A stretch of 21,222 nucleotides of DNA from a virus. The position numbers were made by a program, and so were the translations under genes. Under the pieces are notes generated by a model. The model was given only the letters and a program-made list of their open reading frames with translations, did not search any database and was not told the DNA's origin. Within the stretch, counting starts at the first letter, position 1; every line of letters starts with the position of its first letter. Positions 1 through 6,889 of this stretch are shown in pieces. The stretch is from IMG/VR virus record IMGVR_UViG_3300018421_000266, positions 1-21,222 of that record. One strand, given 5' to 3'.

Positions 1-495
1 GGCGTTCTTTTCTTCTTCACTGATATTACCAAACTCAACGTTATATAGGTGTATACCAGCATCAAGAAGGTTGTTATCAAGCCCTCGCATCTCGTTGATG
101 TAGTCATCTGCTACATCTTGGTCGTCATACGCACTAGGGTCCAGACCACGATAGATTCGCCATTGCTGGATCACATCGTTGTAGTTCTCCACAATGTTGT
201 CTAGGTCGAGATGTTCCCCTACCTCGTCTTCTGCTGCTTCGAGAAGATCAGCAAAATCCTCCTCTGGCACAGGAGTCTCTTGTTGTGAGGCAAGTTGAAC
301 TTCTTCTTCTGCTCTTTTCAACAGGGTAGCAAAATCCTCTTCGTCCTCTTCAGGGGGTGCTTGTACATCCTCTTGAACAGGTGTTTGCTGGGCACCACTA
401 AAGTCTGCCACAGGCAAAGGTGTCTGTACAGGTGTAGCGCCAGCTTGACGAGTAAACTCGTTAGCTACTGTTTCGTCTTTTTGTGGTGTGAGCAT
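1..495 (-). CDS. Acidic phage protein, N-terminal 165 residues (cut by window edge)
   Basis: An open frame starts at the ATG at 493-495 and runs off the left edge without a stop. An AGGA ribosome binding site overlaps the stop of the gene before it, 7 bases away. The first 50 residues are Thr, Pro, Gln and Val rich (TPVQ occurs twice) and look disordered. Two near-copies of an acidic helix follow: EEDFATLLKRAEEEV at residues 52-66 and EEDFADLLEAAEDEV at 78-92. The remainder is also acidic and probably helical. I recognise no family. It is the last gene of a run of virion-internal-like proteins, so a large ejection protein whose body lies outside the window is a fair guess (inference only). 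Confidence 0.75.
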   Translation of the reverse strand, partial: MLTPQKDETVANEFTRQAGATPVQTPLPVADFSGAQQTPVQEDVQAPPEEDEEDFATLLKRAEEEVQLASQQETPVPEEDFADLLEAAEDEVGEHLDLDNIVENYNDVIQQWRIYRGLDPSAYDDQDVADDYINEMRGLDNNLLDAGIHLYNVEFGNISEEEKNA

Positions 496-502
496 AGTGT
501 TC

Positions 503-1405
503 CTACTTATTCAGAGAACTTAGTGAGCTATTCATGAAAAGTCTCGCTGGTTCGGGGTCTCCAGCCTTTAAGGCATCAAGCGCCCTTTGTGCAGCTTTGC
601 GAACATTTTCAAGTGGGGATTTTGCGGCTCCTTCTAGTACTCCTCGCATTCTAACTTCAGGGTTATCCTGTCCCACAGCAACTGTGTCTCCTTCTCCAGC
701 CCCAGGTGTAATGCTGGCTGTTCCCGCTTTAATCTGAGCACTTGTTGCCCCTCCAAGAGGTACAAAGTGTGCGTCTTTATGAAGTTTAAAAGCTTCCTCT
801 ATTTCCTCAGAATTATACTCAACCTTATCATAACCTTTGATAGGAACATACTCACCCTTTTCATTTAGTCTCATAATTCGGCCCATTTTTCTACTAGGTT
901 TTTGTGGTGCGTCCTTTTTAAACTTTGTAGCATAGTTAGTATCACCAGCGAGAGCGGCTGCTTCAATATGCGGTAATAGAAATTCTATTTCTTCATCAGT
1001 GTAACCATAATTTTCAGACTTCAACAAACCTGTCGCCGCTATCTTGATGTTTGTAACGAGGAGTTCCCGTTCTTTTTTAGTTAGTTCCTCCTTACGGTTA
1101 AATTCATCTTGAATCTGTTCTAGGCTGTTAAGGTGGCGTTCCTCAATTTGGTCTAGTGCAAACCTTTGCTGTGTCTTGGCGTTATCTTGCGTGTAGTCTT
1201 GGTCGATCTTCCTCAGTTCTTTTTGTCGGCCAAATTGACGATCTTCCGCAGCCCGAGTACGCTCTTCCGTTCTCGATTCAGTTTTCAACTGCCAATCACG
1301 CTCGTCTTCAAGGTCTTCCTTTTTACGCATACGCTCTTGTTGGTCTGTGATACCTTCACTGACAGACTTAAGGAAATGCTTGGCGAATTGACTAGTCCAT
1401 CCCAT
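503..1405 (-). CDS. Hypothetical coiled-coil virion-associated protein (300 aa)
   Basis: The ATG has a strong GGGAGGT ribosome binding site 7 bases upstream, and the gene overlaps the end of the preceding one by 14 bases. Residues about 15-115 are extremely charged (Glu, Arg, Lys, Gln) and lack prolines, as in a long coiled coil. A middle region, 120-165, looks like a small helical domain (GYTDEEIEFLLPHIEAAALAG). The C-terminal half is mixed, with a Gly/Ala/Pro linker around 220-250 and a helix at 258-285. There is no signal peptide or membrane segment. No known family is recognised. Its place among internal-virion-like genes, together with the long coiled coil, would fit an ejection protein, but that is inference. 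Confidence 0.85.
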   Translation of the reverse strand: MGWTSQFAKHFLKSVSEGITDQQERMRKKEDLEDERDWQLKTESRTEERTRAAEDRQFGRQKELRKIDQDYTQDNAKTQQRFALDQIEERHLNSLEQIQDEFNRKEELTKKERELLVTNIKIAATGLLKSENYGYTDEEIEFLLPHIEAAALAGDTNYATKFKKDAPQKPSRKMGRIMRLNEKGEYVPIKGYDKVEYNSEEIEEAFKLHKDAHFVPLGGATSAQIKAGTASITPGAGEGDTVAVGQDNPEVRMRGVLEGAAKSPLENVRKAAQRALDALKAGDPEPARLFMNSSLSSLNK

Positions 1406-1967
1406 TTTCCATACCTCCCATCATTGCTTCTGGTGCTTTCTGCGGCATCATTCCAGAACCAAGTGAAACTTCACCTGAATCTTCAGGTGTTTCCTCATCT
1501 TCCATAGCGTCTTCTAGCACGTTAGCTCCCTCAGACTCTTGCTTGGTTAGTTCCATCAACTCATACTCAGCCTCTTTCAGGGCGTCCAGTTCAGGGTCTT
1601 TGCTGTCATCGCTGTCAACTCGTGCTTCACCACCTAGATTTTCAACTGAGTTAATAACCCCGAGAAACACAGGCAGGGCCATTTGTACCGCAACATCTAC
1701 TGACCATTTACCCTCAGAGAAGCCTGTCAGCAGAATACCGTCAGTCATGTCCTCGGCAGAAACTCCTCGTTCCATAGCCTCAATCATGTTGCGTCCAACC
1801 TCAGCAGACATGATGTTAGGAAGAATAGAGTCCAGTGCTTCTTTCGGAGTGTTGTACTGCGGGGGTTGCTCCCACGGACGAGAACCTGGCTCTGTCGTGA
1901 GTGACATACCGGGAATTGGTGCACCAACAAAGTTGGTTAGTTTTTTATCTGGTGGCATACCTACCAT
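1392..1967 (-). CDS. Conserved-looking hypothetical phage protein (191 aa)
   Basis: The start ATG at 1965-1967 lies 2 bases after the preceding stop (TAATCATG). An AGGA about 10 bases upstream sits inside the previous gene. The N-terminal half has a compact, mixed composition (MSLTTEPGSRPWEQPPQY, then helices around 42-105) and looks folded. Residues 112-160 are strongly acidic (many Glu and Asp), and the tail is Met/Gly rich (MMGGMENGMD). I recognise no enzyme motif. Stop-start coupling on both sides places it in one translational unit with the 106-aa and 300-aa proteins. An internal virion or assembly role is inferred from position only. Confidence 0.85.
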   Translation of the reverse strand: MVGMPPDKKLTNFVGAPIPGMSLTTEPGSRPWEQPPQYNTPKEALDSILPNIMSAEVGRNMIEAMERGVSAEDMTDGILLTGFSEGKWSVDVAVQMALPVFLGVINSVENLGGEARVDSDDSKDPELDALKEAEYELMELTKQESEGANVLEDAMEDEETPEDSGEVSLGSGMMPQKAPEAMMGGMENGMD

Positions 1968-1969
1968 GA

Positions 1970-2290
1970 TTAGGACTTCCTTTTCTTCGTTTTCTTCTCT
2001 GCACGATTAGCGATACTAGTGGCAAGTGCCCTAGCATATGGTGCATCAGCGTAGAGTTTCAGTTGTTTTTCAAATGGAGAACTCACGCTAGGGACAGGTT
2101 GTTTTGGCCTGTTGTTGCGTTCTGCCAATGACGGTGGAGCCATGCTACTCAACAATGTAGCATCCTTTTTCTTTTTAGATTTTTCTTCAGAGGCATCCGC
2201 AGCATCCTCCAACTCACTTGCATCTTGAATGTTAAAAGACGCACGGGACGCTTTTGCAAAACTATTCAACGCTTGGCGTACTAGAGACAT
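1970..2290 (-). CDS. Small basic hypothetical protein (106 aa)
   Basis: The ATG at 2288-2290 has an AAAGGA ribosome binding site 8 bases upstream. The protein has an N-terminal helix (LVRQALNSFAKASRASFN), an acidic Ala/Glu stretch at about 25-36, a KSKKKK run at 38-43, a Pro/Ser-rich middle and a basic C-terminus ending KKTKKRKS. The opposite charges at different ends and the low complexity suggest a partly disordered protein that may contact DNA or acidic partners. No family is recognised. It lies between the FNA-repeat protein and the 191-aa protein, with almost no intergenic space downstream. Confidence 0.8.
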   Translation of the reverse strand: MSLVRQALNSFAKASRASFNIQDASELEDAADASEEKSKKKKDATLLSSMAPPSLAERNNRPKQPVPSVSSPFEKQLKLYADAPYARALATSIANRAEKKTKKRKS

Positions 2291-2311
2291 TTTTATTATC
2301 CTTTCCCTTTT

Positions 2312-4123
2312 TTAACCTGAACCGAATATAAACGAACCAATTTTGCTGGTAACGGCATCACTGGTAACAACCTTACCAAAGATTTCTCCAACGAAGCCAG
2401 CGATACCAGGATCGTCGGCTGCAATCGCATCTAGTTTGCCTTGGTTCATCAGGGTCTGTACCGCAATCTGTGTTGCACGATCTTGGTTGTTCTGATCCGC
2501 TTTAAAGGCATACTCTGCCTGATCTCTCCAATCCTGCCACAAGTTGTTCATCGCCTGATTACTCCGATCAAGGATGTTCTGTGCATTGAACTGATTGGCT
2601 GCGTTAATCGCCGCAGTATTTGCAGTGTTGATCTGACGACGCCACTGAGCGTTGGATTGGTCAATCTGTAGCCGCATGTTGGCATTAAACTGTTCACGCT
2701 GGTTTTTCATCTGAGCGTTAAACTGTGAAATAGCATTTGCTTCCCCAGCGTTAAACCGCTCCATAGCGTTTTTCTGGTCGGCGTTAAACGTGGATACAGA
2801 TGTTTCAAGCTGTGAGAAGAATTGCTGGTTCTGTTGTGTACTCTGTGCATTGAACTGCTTTGCAGCGTTCTGTGCAGCAGCATTGGTGAACAAAGCCTGT
2901 GCATACACTTGAGCATCATTCTGAGCAATTGGTAGAGCACTTTCAAACGCAGCCTGATACAAGGCTTTACCAGCTTCACTAGAAGCACCCATACCACGGG
3001 CAGCGAGTATCTGTTCTGCTCTACGGATGTTTGCAGCAGCCCAAGCAGGTACTTCACCCCCGTTGAACCCTTCATACAAATCTGCCAACTGGCCTTGAAT
3101 AGTTGCAGCTTCAGTTATCTCTACATTTGTAGCGTCATATGTTTGAGCATCTTGTCTAGCCGCTGCTTGAGCTTGGCTAGTGTTTGCCTCACGCATCTGT
3201 GCAGCAATGGTGTTAGGATCAAGAACCTTACCTTCAGTGCTTAGAAGTTCTCCTTCTTGAACACTCATAAGTGTTGGGTCTAGGCGACCACCTTCAGGCA
3301 GAGTGGGGGCGTTGAATTGGTCAACCATATCTGCTTTAATTGTGCGGCGACCATAGGCATCACGCTCTCCTGTGTAGCCTTTGGTCTGCCACTCACCAGC
3401 AGCACCCGTGCCCCAACCACCGAGATAACCACGATTACGATAATCCTGTCGTTCACGCAATACTTCGATAGGGATCGTGTCGGGATCAGTGAATTGGCCC
3501 CCGAGGAGGTCCGCACGGATGCTGCCAGTGTCTGCGTCGAGATAGTCCTTTACAGCGGCGTCTCGTGCAGCTTGTTCTTCAGGTGTGAGAGTAGTGGGGG
3601 TAGTTGTTGTACCATCAGGTGTAGTTGTAGTGCCACCGCTTTGATCAGTGGTGGTGGTAACTGTAGGAGCAGTTGTACCATCAGGTGCAGGTGCAGTTGT
3701 GGTGTCAACTTGTCCTTGTTGTGTTCCCGCAGGATAGTACTGCTGAATTTGTTCAGGAGTTAACTCGTGAAATGTACCATCAGCTGTACGATAGCCACCT
3801 TCTTGTGCGAGTTGTTGGGCAAACATAAACCCTTGACCACTGTTCTGGTAGAACGGGTCATCAATGTTAAAGTCGTCATTGAGGGTAAGAACGTTAGTCC
3901 CTTGTAGTGTCATACCGGGACCAGGTGCATTCCAATTGTTACCACCTTCGTAGGTGAAGGTGTTGTCATAAGCATTAACGATTTTACTATCGTTATTTTG
4001 TCCTACCTGTGGATAGGCAGTCGTGTATAGCCCCGTTTGGGTAGCAAAGTCTTGGACATTAGTAGTGTCAATGCCTTGGTTTGCTTTATCGAAGTTTACA
4101 CCGTAGTCGTTTGTGTTTGCCAT
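2312..4123 (-). CDS. FNA-repeat, putative internal virion/ejection protein (603 aa)
   Basis: The start ATG is supported by GAGGT 8 bases upstream. Residues 1-135 are Asn/Gln/Gly rich. Residues 141-180 form a Thr-rich linker (TTTT and TTTTT runs) that ends in PEEQAARD. Residues 181-340 are mixed, and from about 340 to 550 the protein is Ala/Gln-rich helix with almost no prolines. Within that, Phe-Asn-Ala recurs at exact 11-residue spacing from residue 424 to 512. The C-terminus (573-603) is hydrophobic and Gly rich and might interact with membrane. There is no catalytic motif. Long Ala/Gln-rich helical proteins downstream of tail genes are typical of short-tailed phage ejection proteins; the function here is inferred from that and from gene order. 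Confidence 0.88.
   Translation of the reverse strand: MANTNDYGVNFDKANQGIDTTNVQDFATQTGLYTTAYPQVGQNNDSKIVNAYDNTFTYEGGNNWNAPGPGMTLQGTNVLTLNDDFNIDDPFYQNSGQGFMFAQQLAQEGGYRTADGTFHELTPEQIQQYYPAGTQQGQVDTTTAPAPDGTTAPTVTTTTDQSGGTTTTPDGTTTTPTTLTPEEQAARDAAVKDYLDADTGSIRADLLGGQFTDPDTIPIEVLRERQDYRNRGYLGGWGTGAAGEWQTKGYTGERDAYGRRTIKADMVDQFNAPTLPEGGRLDPTLMSVQEGELLSTEGKVLDPNTIAAQMREANTSQAQAAARQDAQTYDATNVEITEAATIQGQLADLYEGFNGGEVPAWAAANIRRAEQILAARGMGASSEAGKALYQAAFESALPIAQNDAQVYAQALFTNAAAQNAAKQFNAQSTQQNQQFFSQLETSVSTFNADQKNAMERFNAGEANAISQFNAQMKNQREQFNANMRLQIDQSNAQWRRQINTANTAAINAANQFNAQNILDRSNQAMNNLWQDWRDQAEYAFKADQNNQDRATQIAVQTLMNQGKLDAIAADDPGIAGFVGEIFGKVVTSDAVTSKIGSFIFGSG
2558..2854 (-). repeat. 11-residue (hendecad) FNA repeat within the 603-aa protein
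   Basis: Phe-Asn-Ala or close variants fall at residues 424, 435 (FFS), 446, 457, 468, 479, 490 (SNA), 501 (ANT) and 512, which is nine positions in one 11-residue phase. The spacer residues are Gln, Asn, Arg and Glu rich. The DNA is divergent between units, so the periodicity is at protein level and not a recent tandem duplication. Confidence 0.85.
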
Positions 4124-4140
4124 AAAAGTTTACCTCGGGT

Positions 4141-4965
4141 TTATACCGCGTCCCTCGGATCAGGAAGCATGGGTCCAGATGGTCCCATCGGCAAATTGGT
4201 GGCAGCGTCATTGAGGTTTGAGCCAGCGGCAATTTGATTAGCAGGTGTAGTAGCAGCCTGTTGTGCAGGTGCCATTGGGGATTGCATTGCAGGTGAATTC
4301 AAAAGTGATTGTACACCTTGATTCGTGTTATAGGTCATAGGTTGCATGTCTTGTAGTTGACGCTCTAGATCAGCACGTCCTTGCAGACCTTGCTCACGTA
4401 CATCGCCAAGATTGCTTAAAGTTTGTGCAGAACGCCCTTCGTAGAGATTCTGGAAGTTACCAAGTTGGTTACCGAACTGGTCAAACTGACCTGCCATAGA
4501 ACCGAACTGATTACCGAGATTAGCCATAGCCTGACCTTGATTACCAAGTTGACCAAACACCGTCATACCCTCCTCAGCAGGTGTGCCAATAGCGCTTTGC
4601 ACTTCTCCTACACCCTGTCCAACAGTGCCAATATCACCTTGAAGGGTAGCTTGGTTTTGCATGATGGTGCCTTGATTACCTGCTAGTGCAGTTTGTCCTT
4701 CACCTAGTTGGGTTTGTCCCTGTTGAAGAGTGTCGAAGCGAGGGGCCATACCAGACGTAATTTCAGATACAGACGGACCAGTGAATTGCGGGGTTTGTTC
4801 CTGTTGCGGAACAGGTTGATTTGAATACATTTGCTCAAGAGTACCCGTGTCGAGACCCTGTTGTTGTGCCCACGTGCCAAACTGGCCTGTACCAAAGTCG
4901 CCTGTGTATCCAGTTTGTGATGCTAACCATTGGTTTTTCTCGGGGTTGTAACCATAATCAGGCAT
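4141..4965 (-). CDS. Gln/Gly-rich heptad-repeat protein, putative virion protein (274 aa)
   Basis: The ATG lies 2 bases after the stop of the membrane-protein gene. A GGAG about 10 bases upstream sits inside that gene. Residues 1-48 are aromatic and Gly rich. Residues 80-128 form seven clear seven-residue repeats with a hydrophobic first position (L80, L87, L94, I101, L108, V115, V122). A second block with the same spacing runs from 150 to 177 (LGNQFGS, MAGQFDQ, FGNQLGN, FQNLYEG). A charged helix at 184-207 and a Pro/Ala/Met-rich disordered tail follow. No known domain is recognised. The regular hydrophobic heptads suggest an oligomeric coiled coil despite the unusual Gly content. A structural or ejection role is inferred from its neighbours. 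Confidence 0.85.
   Translation of the reverse strand: MPDYGYNPEKNQWLASQTGYTGDFGTGQFGTWAQQQGLDTGTLEQMYSNQPVPQQEQTPQFTGPSVSEITSGMAPRFDTLQQGQTQLGEGQTALAGNQGTIMQNQATLQGDIGTVGQGVGEVQSAIGTPAEEGMTVFGQLGNQGQAMANLGNQFGSMAGQFDQFGNQLGNFQNLYEGRSAQTLSNLGDVREQGLQGRADLERQLQDMQPMTYNTNQGVQSLLNSPAMQSPMAPAQQAATTPANQIAAGSNLNDAATNLPMGPSGPMLPDPRDAV
4435..4728 (-). repeat. Two blocks of Gly/Gln heptad repeats within the 274-aa protein
   Basis: The first block covers residues 80-128 (bases 4582-4728): seven units beginning with Leu, Ile or Val, often with Gly or Gln at positions 2-6 and Thr or Ala at position 7. The second covers residues 150-177 (bases 4435-4518), four units with Phe, Leu or Met in first position. 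Confidence 0.75.
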
Positions 4966-4967
4966 CT

Positions 4968-5549
4968 CTAAATAACTCCTACTAAAATTGCAGTAACAAC
5001 TGCTAATCCGATTCCGACAGTGTACTCAACAAAAGCAAAGGTCGGTACTTTATTACGCATCCAATATACATAATGTTCAACCACCTGTAAACAAGGAGGT
5101 GCAAGGAACATATAAATACCAATTAAAGACAGCCAAGGGTTTACAAAGTACAGAGGGATACTCACAAAAAGGAACCACGCATAACGCATAAACATTCCCA
5201 TAAGGTCTCGACCAAAGCTGCTTTTACTTTTGAAGAACAGGTCTCGAATTTGCCAGCCCCATTCATCATCAGGTTTGTTGTTTCTCCCAAGGTCCATCTG
5301 CGTCCCGTGACCGGGGGTTTGAGCAGCAGCAAAGATGGCTCCCGCCAGAACAATCAAACCCAATGTAGTCAGGTTGAGTGGAAAGGTGAGGGTAGCAAAA
5401 AAGAGGGTGAGGACAAGGAACAGAGGCGTCAGCATTAGGCTGATTGCTCGCCCTGGCTTCCAAGGCTTGAAGCTTCCGCCCCTGATTGCCCAGGTCACTG
5501 TTAGTGTAGAGCATGTCATAAATGCGAGAAGTGTCCATTGAATCTCCAT
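4968..5549 (-). CDS. Polytopic membrane protein of unknown function (193 aa)
   Basis: The start follows the DUF4376 stop in the junction ACGTAACATGG, with no good ribosome binding site, so translation is probably coupled. Hydrophobic segments lie at about 5-22, 34-56, 60-77, 117-137, 139-157 and 171-193, giving five or six membrane spans. Between spans three and four is a polar loop (78-115) with an eye-catching GHGTQMDLG motif followed by Asn, Asp, Glu and Trp residues. It is larger than a typical holin and lacks the usual small-holin layout, but a role in lysis or membrane passage cannot be excluded. The clustered His and Asp residues could mark a functional site. No family is recognised. 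Confidence 0.85.
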   Translation of the reverse strand: MEIQWTLLAFMTCSTLTVTWAIRGGSFKPWKPGRAISLMLTPLFLVLTLFFATLTFPLNLTTLGLIVLAGAIFAAAQTPGHGTQMDLGRNNKPDDEWGWQIRDLFFKSKSSFGRDLMGMFMRYAWFLFVSIPLYFVNPWLSLIGIYMFLAPPCLQVVEHYVYWMRNKVPTFAFVEYTVGIGLAVVTAILVGVI

Positions 5550-5550
5550 G

Positions 5551-6150
5551 TTACGTAGGCCATCCAGATGTTACGTCAACTTTATTTAAAGCTGTTAAAG
5601 TAGTTGCTGCGTCAATTTGTTCTTGCAGGGCAGCTTCATTCGCGTACACAGCAGAGATATATGCTTCCACTGCATCACGAATTGCAGCAGCAGAGGTAAC
5701 ATCTCCAGTGACCACTGAACCCCCACGGGTTACGAACTTTTGTGTGCCACCACGACGGTCAAGCATATTGGCGAGTTGGTTGATTTCCTGTTGACTACGA
5801 AGGTCCGTTTTGTACTCAACACCGTTGATGGTGATGCCACGATTGATTGCATGGTTTGTGTAGTTACGAAGTTTACCAATGAAGGCAGCTTTTCGTTCAC
5901 CAAGGGTTGTGTTGCGTACCTGATTGCTGTACACAATGCCATCCTGTACGTAAGGCGCTGTGCTGACACTGATTTGGTTTGTGCCAACAGCCTTTTTGTC
6001 AATAGGGAAACATCCAAAAGTAGCAGCCTTTTCTTCGCTGATGTACGCTGTGAATGAGGTTCTAGGGAACAGAGAGGTCATAGAGCCAATGCCAATGATC
6101 TCATCATCAACAACTTGAGCCATGGGAGTTGTGTTGGTTTTAATTTGCAT
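5551..6150 (-). CDS. DUF4376-domain tail-associated protein (199 aa)
   Basis: The start ATG has AAGGA 8 bases upstream. Residues 1-85 have no clear family. Residues about 90-198 match the layout of DUF4376, a domain seen in phage tail-fibre regions: a short helix (KLRNYTNHAINRG), a strand pair (ITINGVEYKTD), a helix (SQQEINQLANML), a Gly-rich turn, then a long helix with AVEAYISAVYANEAALQEQI and the closing ALNKVDVTSGWP signature. I identified this by eye and not by a profile search. The gene lies just after the fibre and lectin-like genes, so it is likely a fibre-associated protein or assembly factor. The exact role of the family is unknown. Confidence 0.85.
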   Translation of the reverse strand: MQIKTNTTPMAQVVDDEIIGIGSMTSLFPRTSFTAYISEEKAATFGCFPIDKKAVGTNQISVSTAPYVQDGIVYSNQVRNTTLGERKAAFIGKLRNYTNHAINRGITINGVEYKTDLRSQQEINQLANMLDRRGGTQKFVTRGGSVVTGDVTSAAAIRDAVEAYISAVYANEAALQEQIDAATTLTALNKVDVTSGWPT

Positions 6151-6170
6151 AGATTAAATCCTTTTGTGTC

Positions 6171-6887
6171 CTAGAGCGCAGGGGGAGTTGGAGGGGTAAA
6201 TCCAGCGGTATCATAAACAAGCCCTGACGAAACTCGAAAATTGTTGTAAAGCATGAGTTGACTTCCGGGAGCGCCCCCATCTTGCATACGCTTACCAAAA
6301 CCCGGCGTACATGTATGAGCAGTAGAAAATGTCAATTCCATAGCGAGAGTACCATCGACGTGAATCCACCCCTGTGTTCCATCAGTCATAATGCTGTAAT
6401 GTACAAAGGCGTCTGCCCATCCAGATGCGCTAGTTACGGCGTAGCTACCTGTGGATGTAGCTACCCCGGTCTGACCCGAGAAATAGACTCTACCATCATC
6501 ATTTGTGAAGATACTTGCATACGGATTCGCGCTAGCGGCAGCGGTTGTTCGTAACCCAACAACAGTCATAAAATACTGTGTACTAGCCGCATTATTTCCC
6601 TTTGCCCAAATCTCTACTGTTCTAGTGTCTACTCCCCCTTCAAAATTAGAGGCAGACGACCAGAGTGAAGTATCTCCTGTTGCACCAAGCGAGAAGCTAT
6701 ACGTGCTAACACCTGTTGATTCATTTGTAGGGTTACTAGCACCACTGATAGTTAATGTATTAACCCCAGAAATACTGTCTAAGTAGGTAGTACCGTTGTT
6801 ATCATCAAGGCGGTATACTTCTAGAGTTCCAACGCCCTCACCAGACCCTGCTGCTCCCATCAATGCTGATTTATGGATCGTTGGCAT
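6171..6887 (-). CDS. LamG/concanavalin-like lectin-fold protein, putative receptor-binding tail protein (238 aa)
   Basis: Translation starts 2 bases after the fibre stop (GCGTAACCATG), without a clear ribosome binding site. After an 18-residue leader (MPTIHKSALMGAAGSGEG) the protein is beta-rich. It carries typical laminin-G / concanavalin A-like features: RTVEIWAKGN (around 87-96), a strand with YASIFTNDDGRVYFSG, HYSIMTDGTQGWIHVDGTL and a final LMLYNNFRVSSG. Such domains bind glycans or proteins and often decorate phage tails. It directly follows the fibre gene, so it could be a separate receptor-binding subunit or a fibre cap. The fold call is by eye; the ligand is unknown. Confidence 0.85.
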   Translation of the reverse strand: MPTIHKSALMGAAGSGEGVGTLEVYRLDDNNGTTYLDSISGVNTLTISGASNPTNESTGVSTYSFSLGATGDTSLWSSASNFEGGVDTRTVEIWAKGNNAASTQYFMTVVGLRTTAAASANPYASIFTNDDGRVYFSGQTGVATSTGSYAVTSASGWADAFVHYSIMTDGTQGWIHVDGTLAMELTFSTAHTCTPGFGKRMQDGGAPGSQLMLYNNFRVSSGLVYDTAGFTPPTPPAL

Positions 6888-6889
6888 GG

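Noticed and set aside
1166-1507. Plus-strand open frame with a hydrophobic, signal-like N-terminus
   Set aside because: It lies antisense to the coiled-coil gene and the 191-aa gene, has no supporting context and no plus-strand operon; hydrophobic shadows are common opposite Glu/Lys-rich helices.
4968-5549. Calling the membrane protein a holin
   Set aside because: It has five or six spans and a large polar loop, and no endolysin or spanin gene is adjacent; the evidence is not enough for a lysis label.
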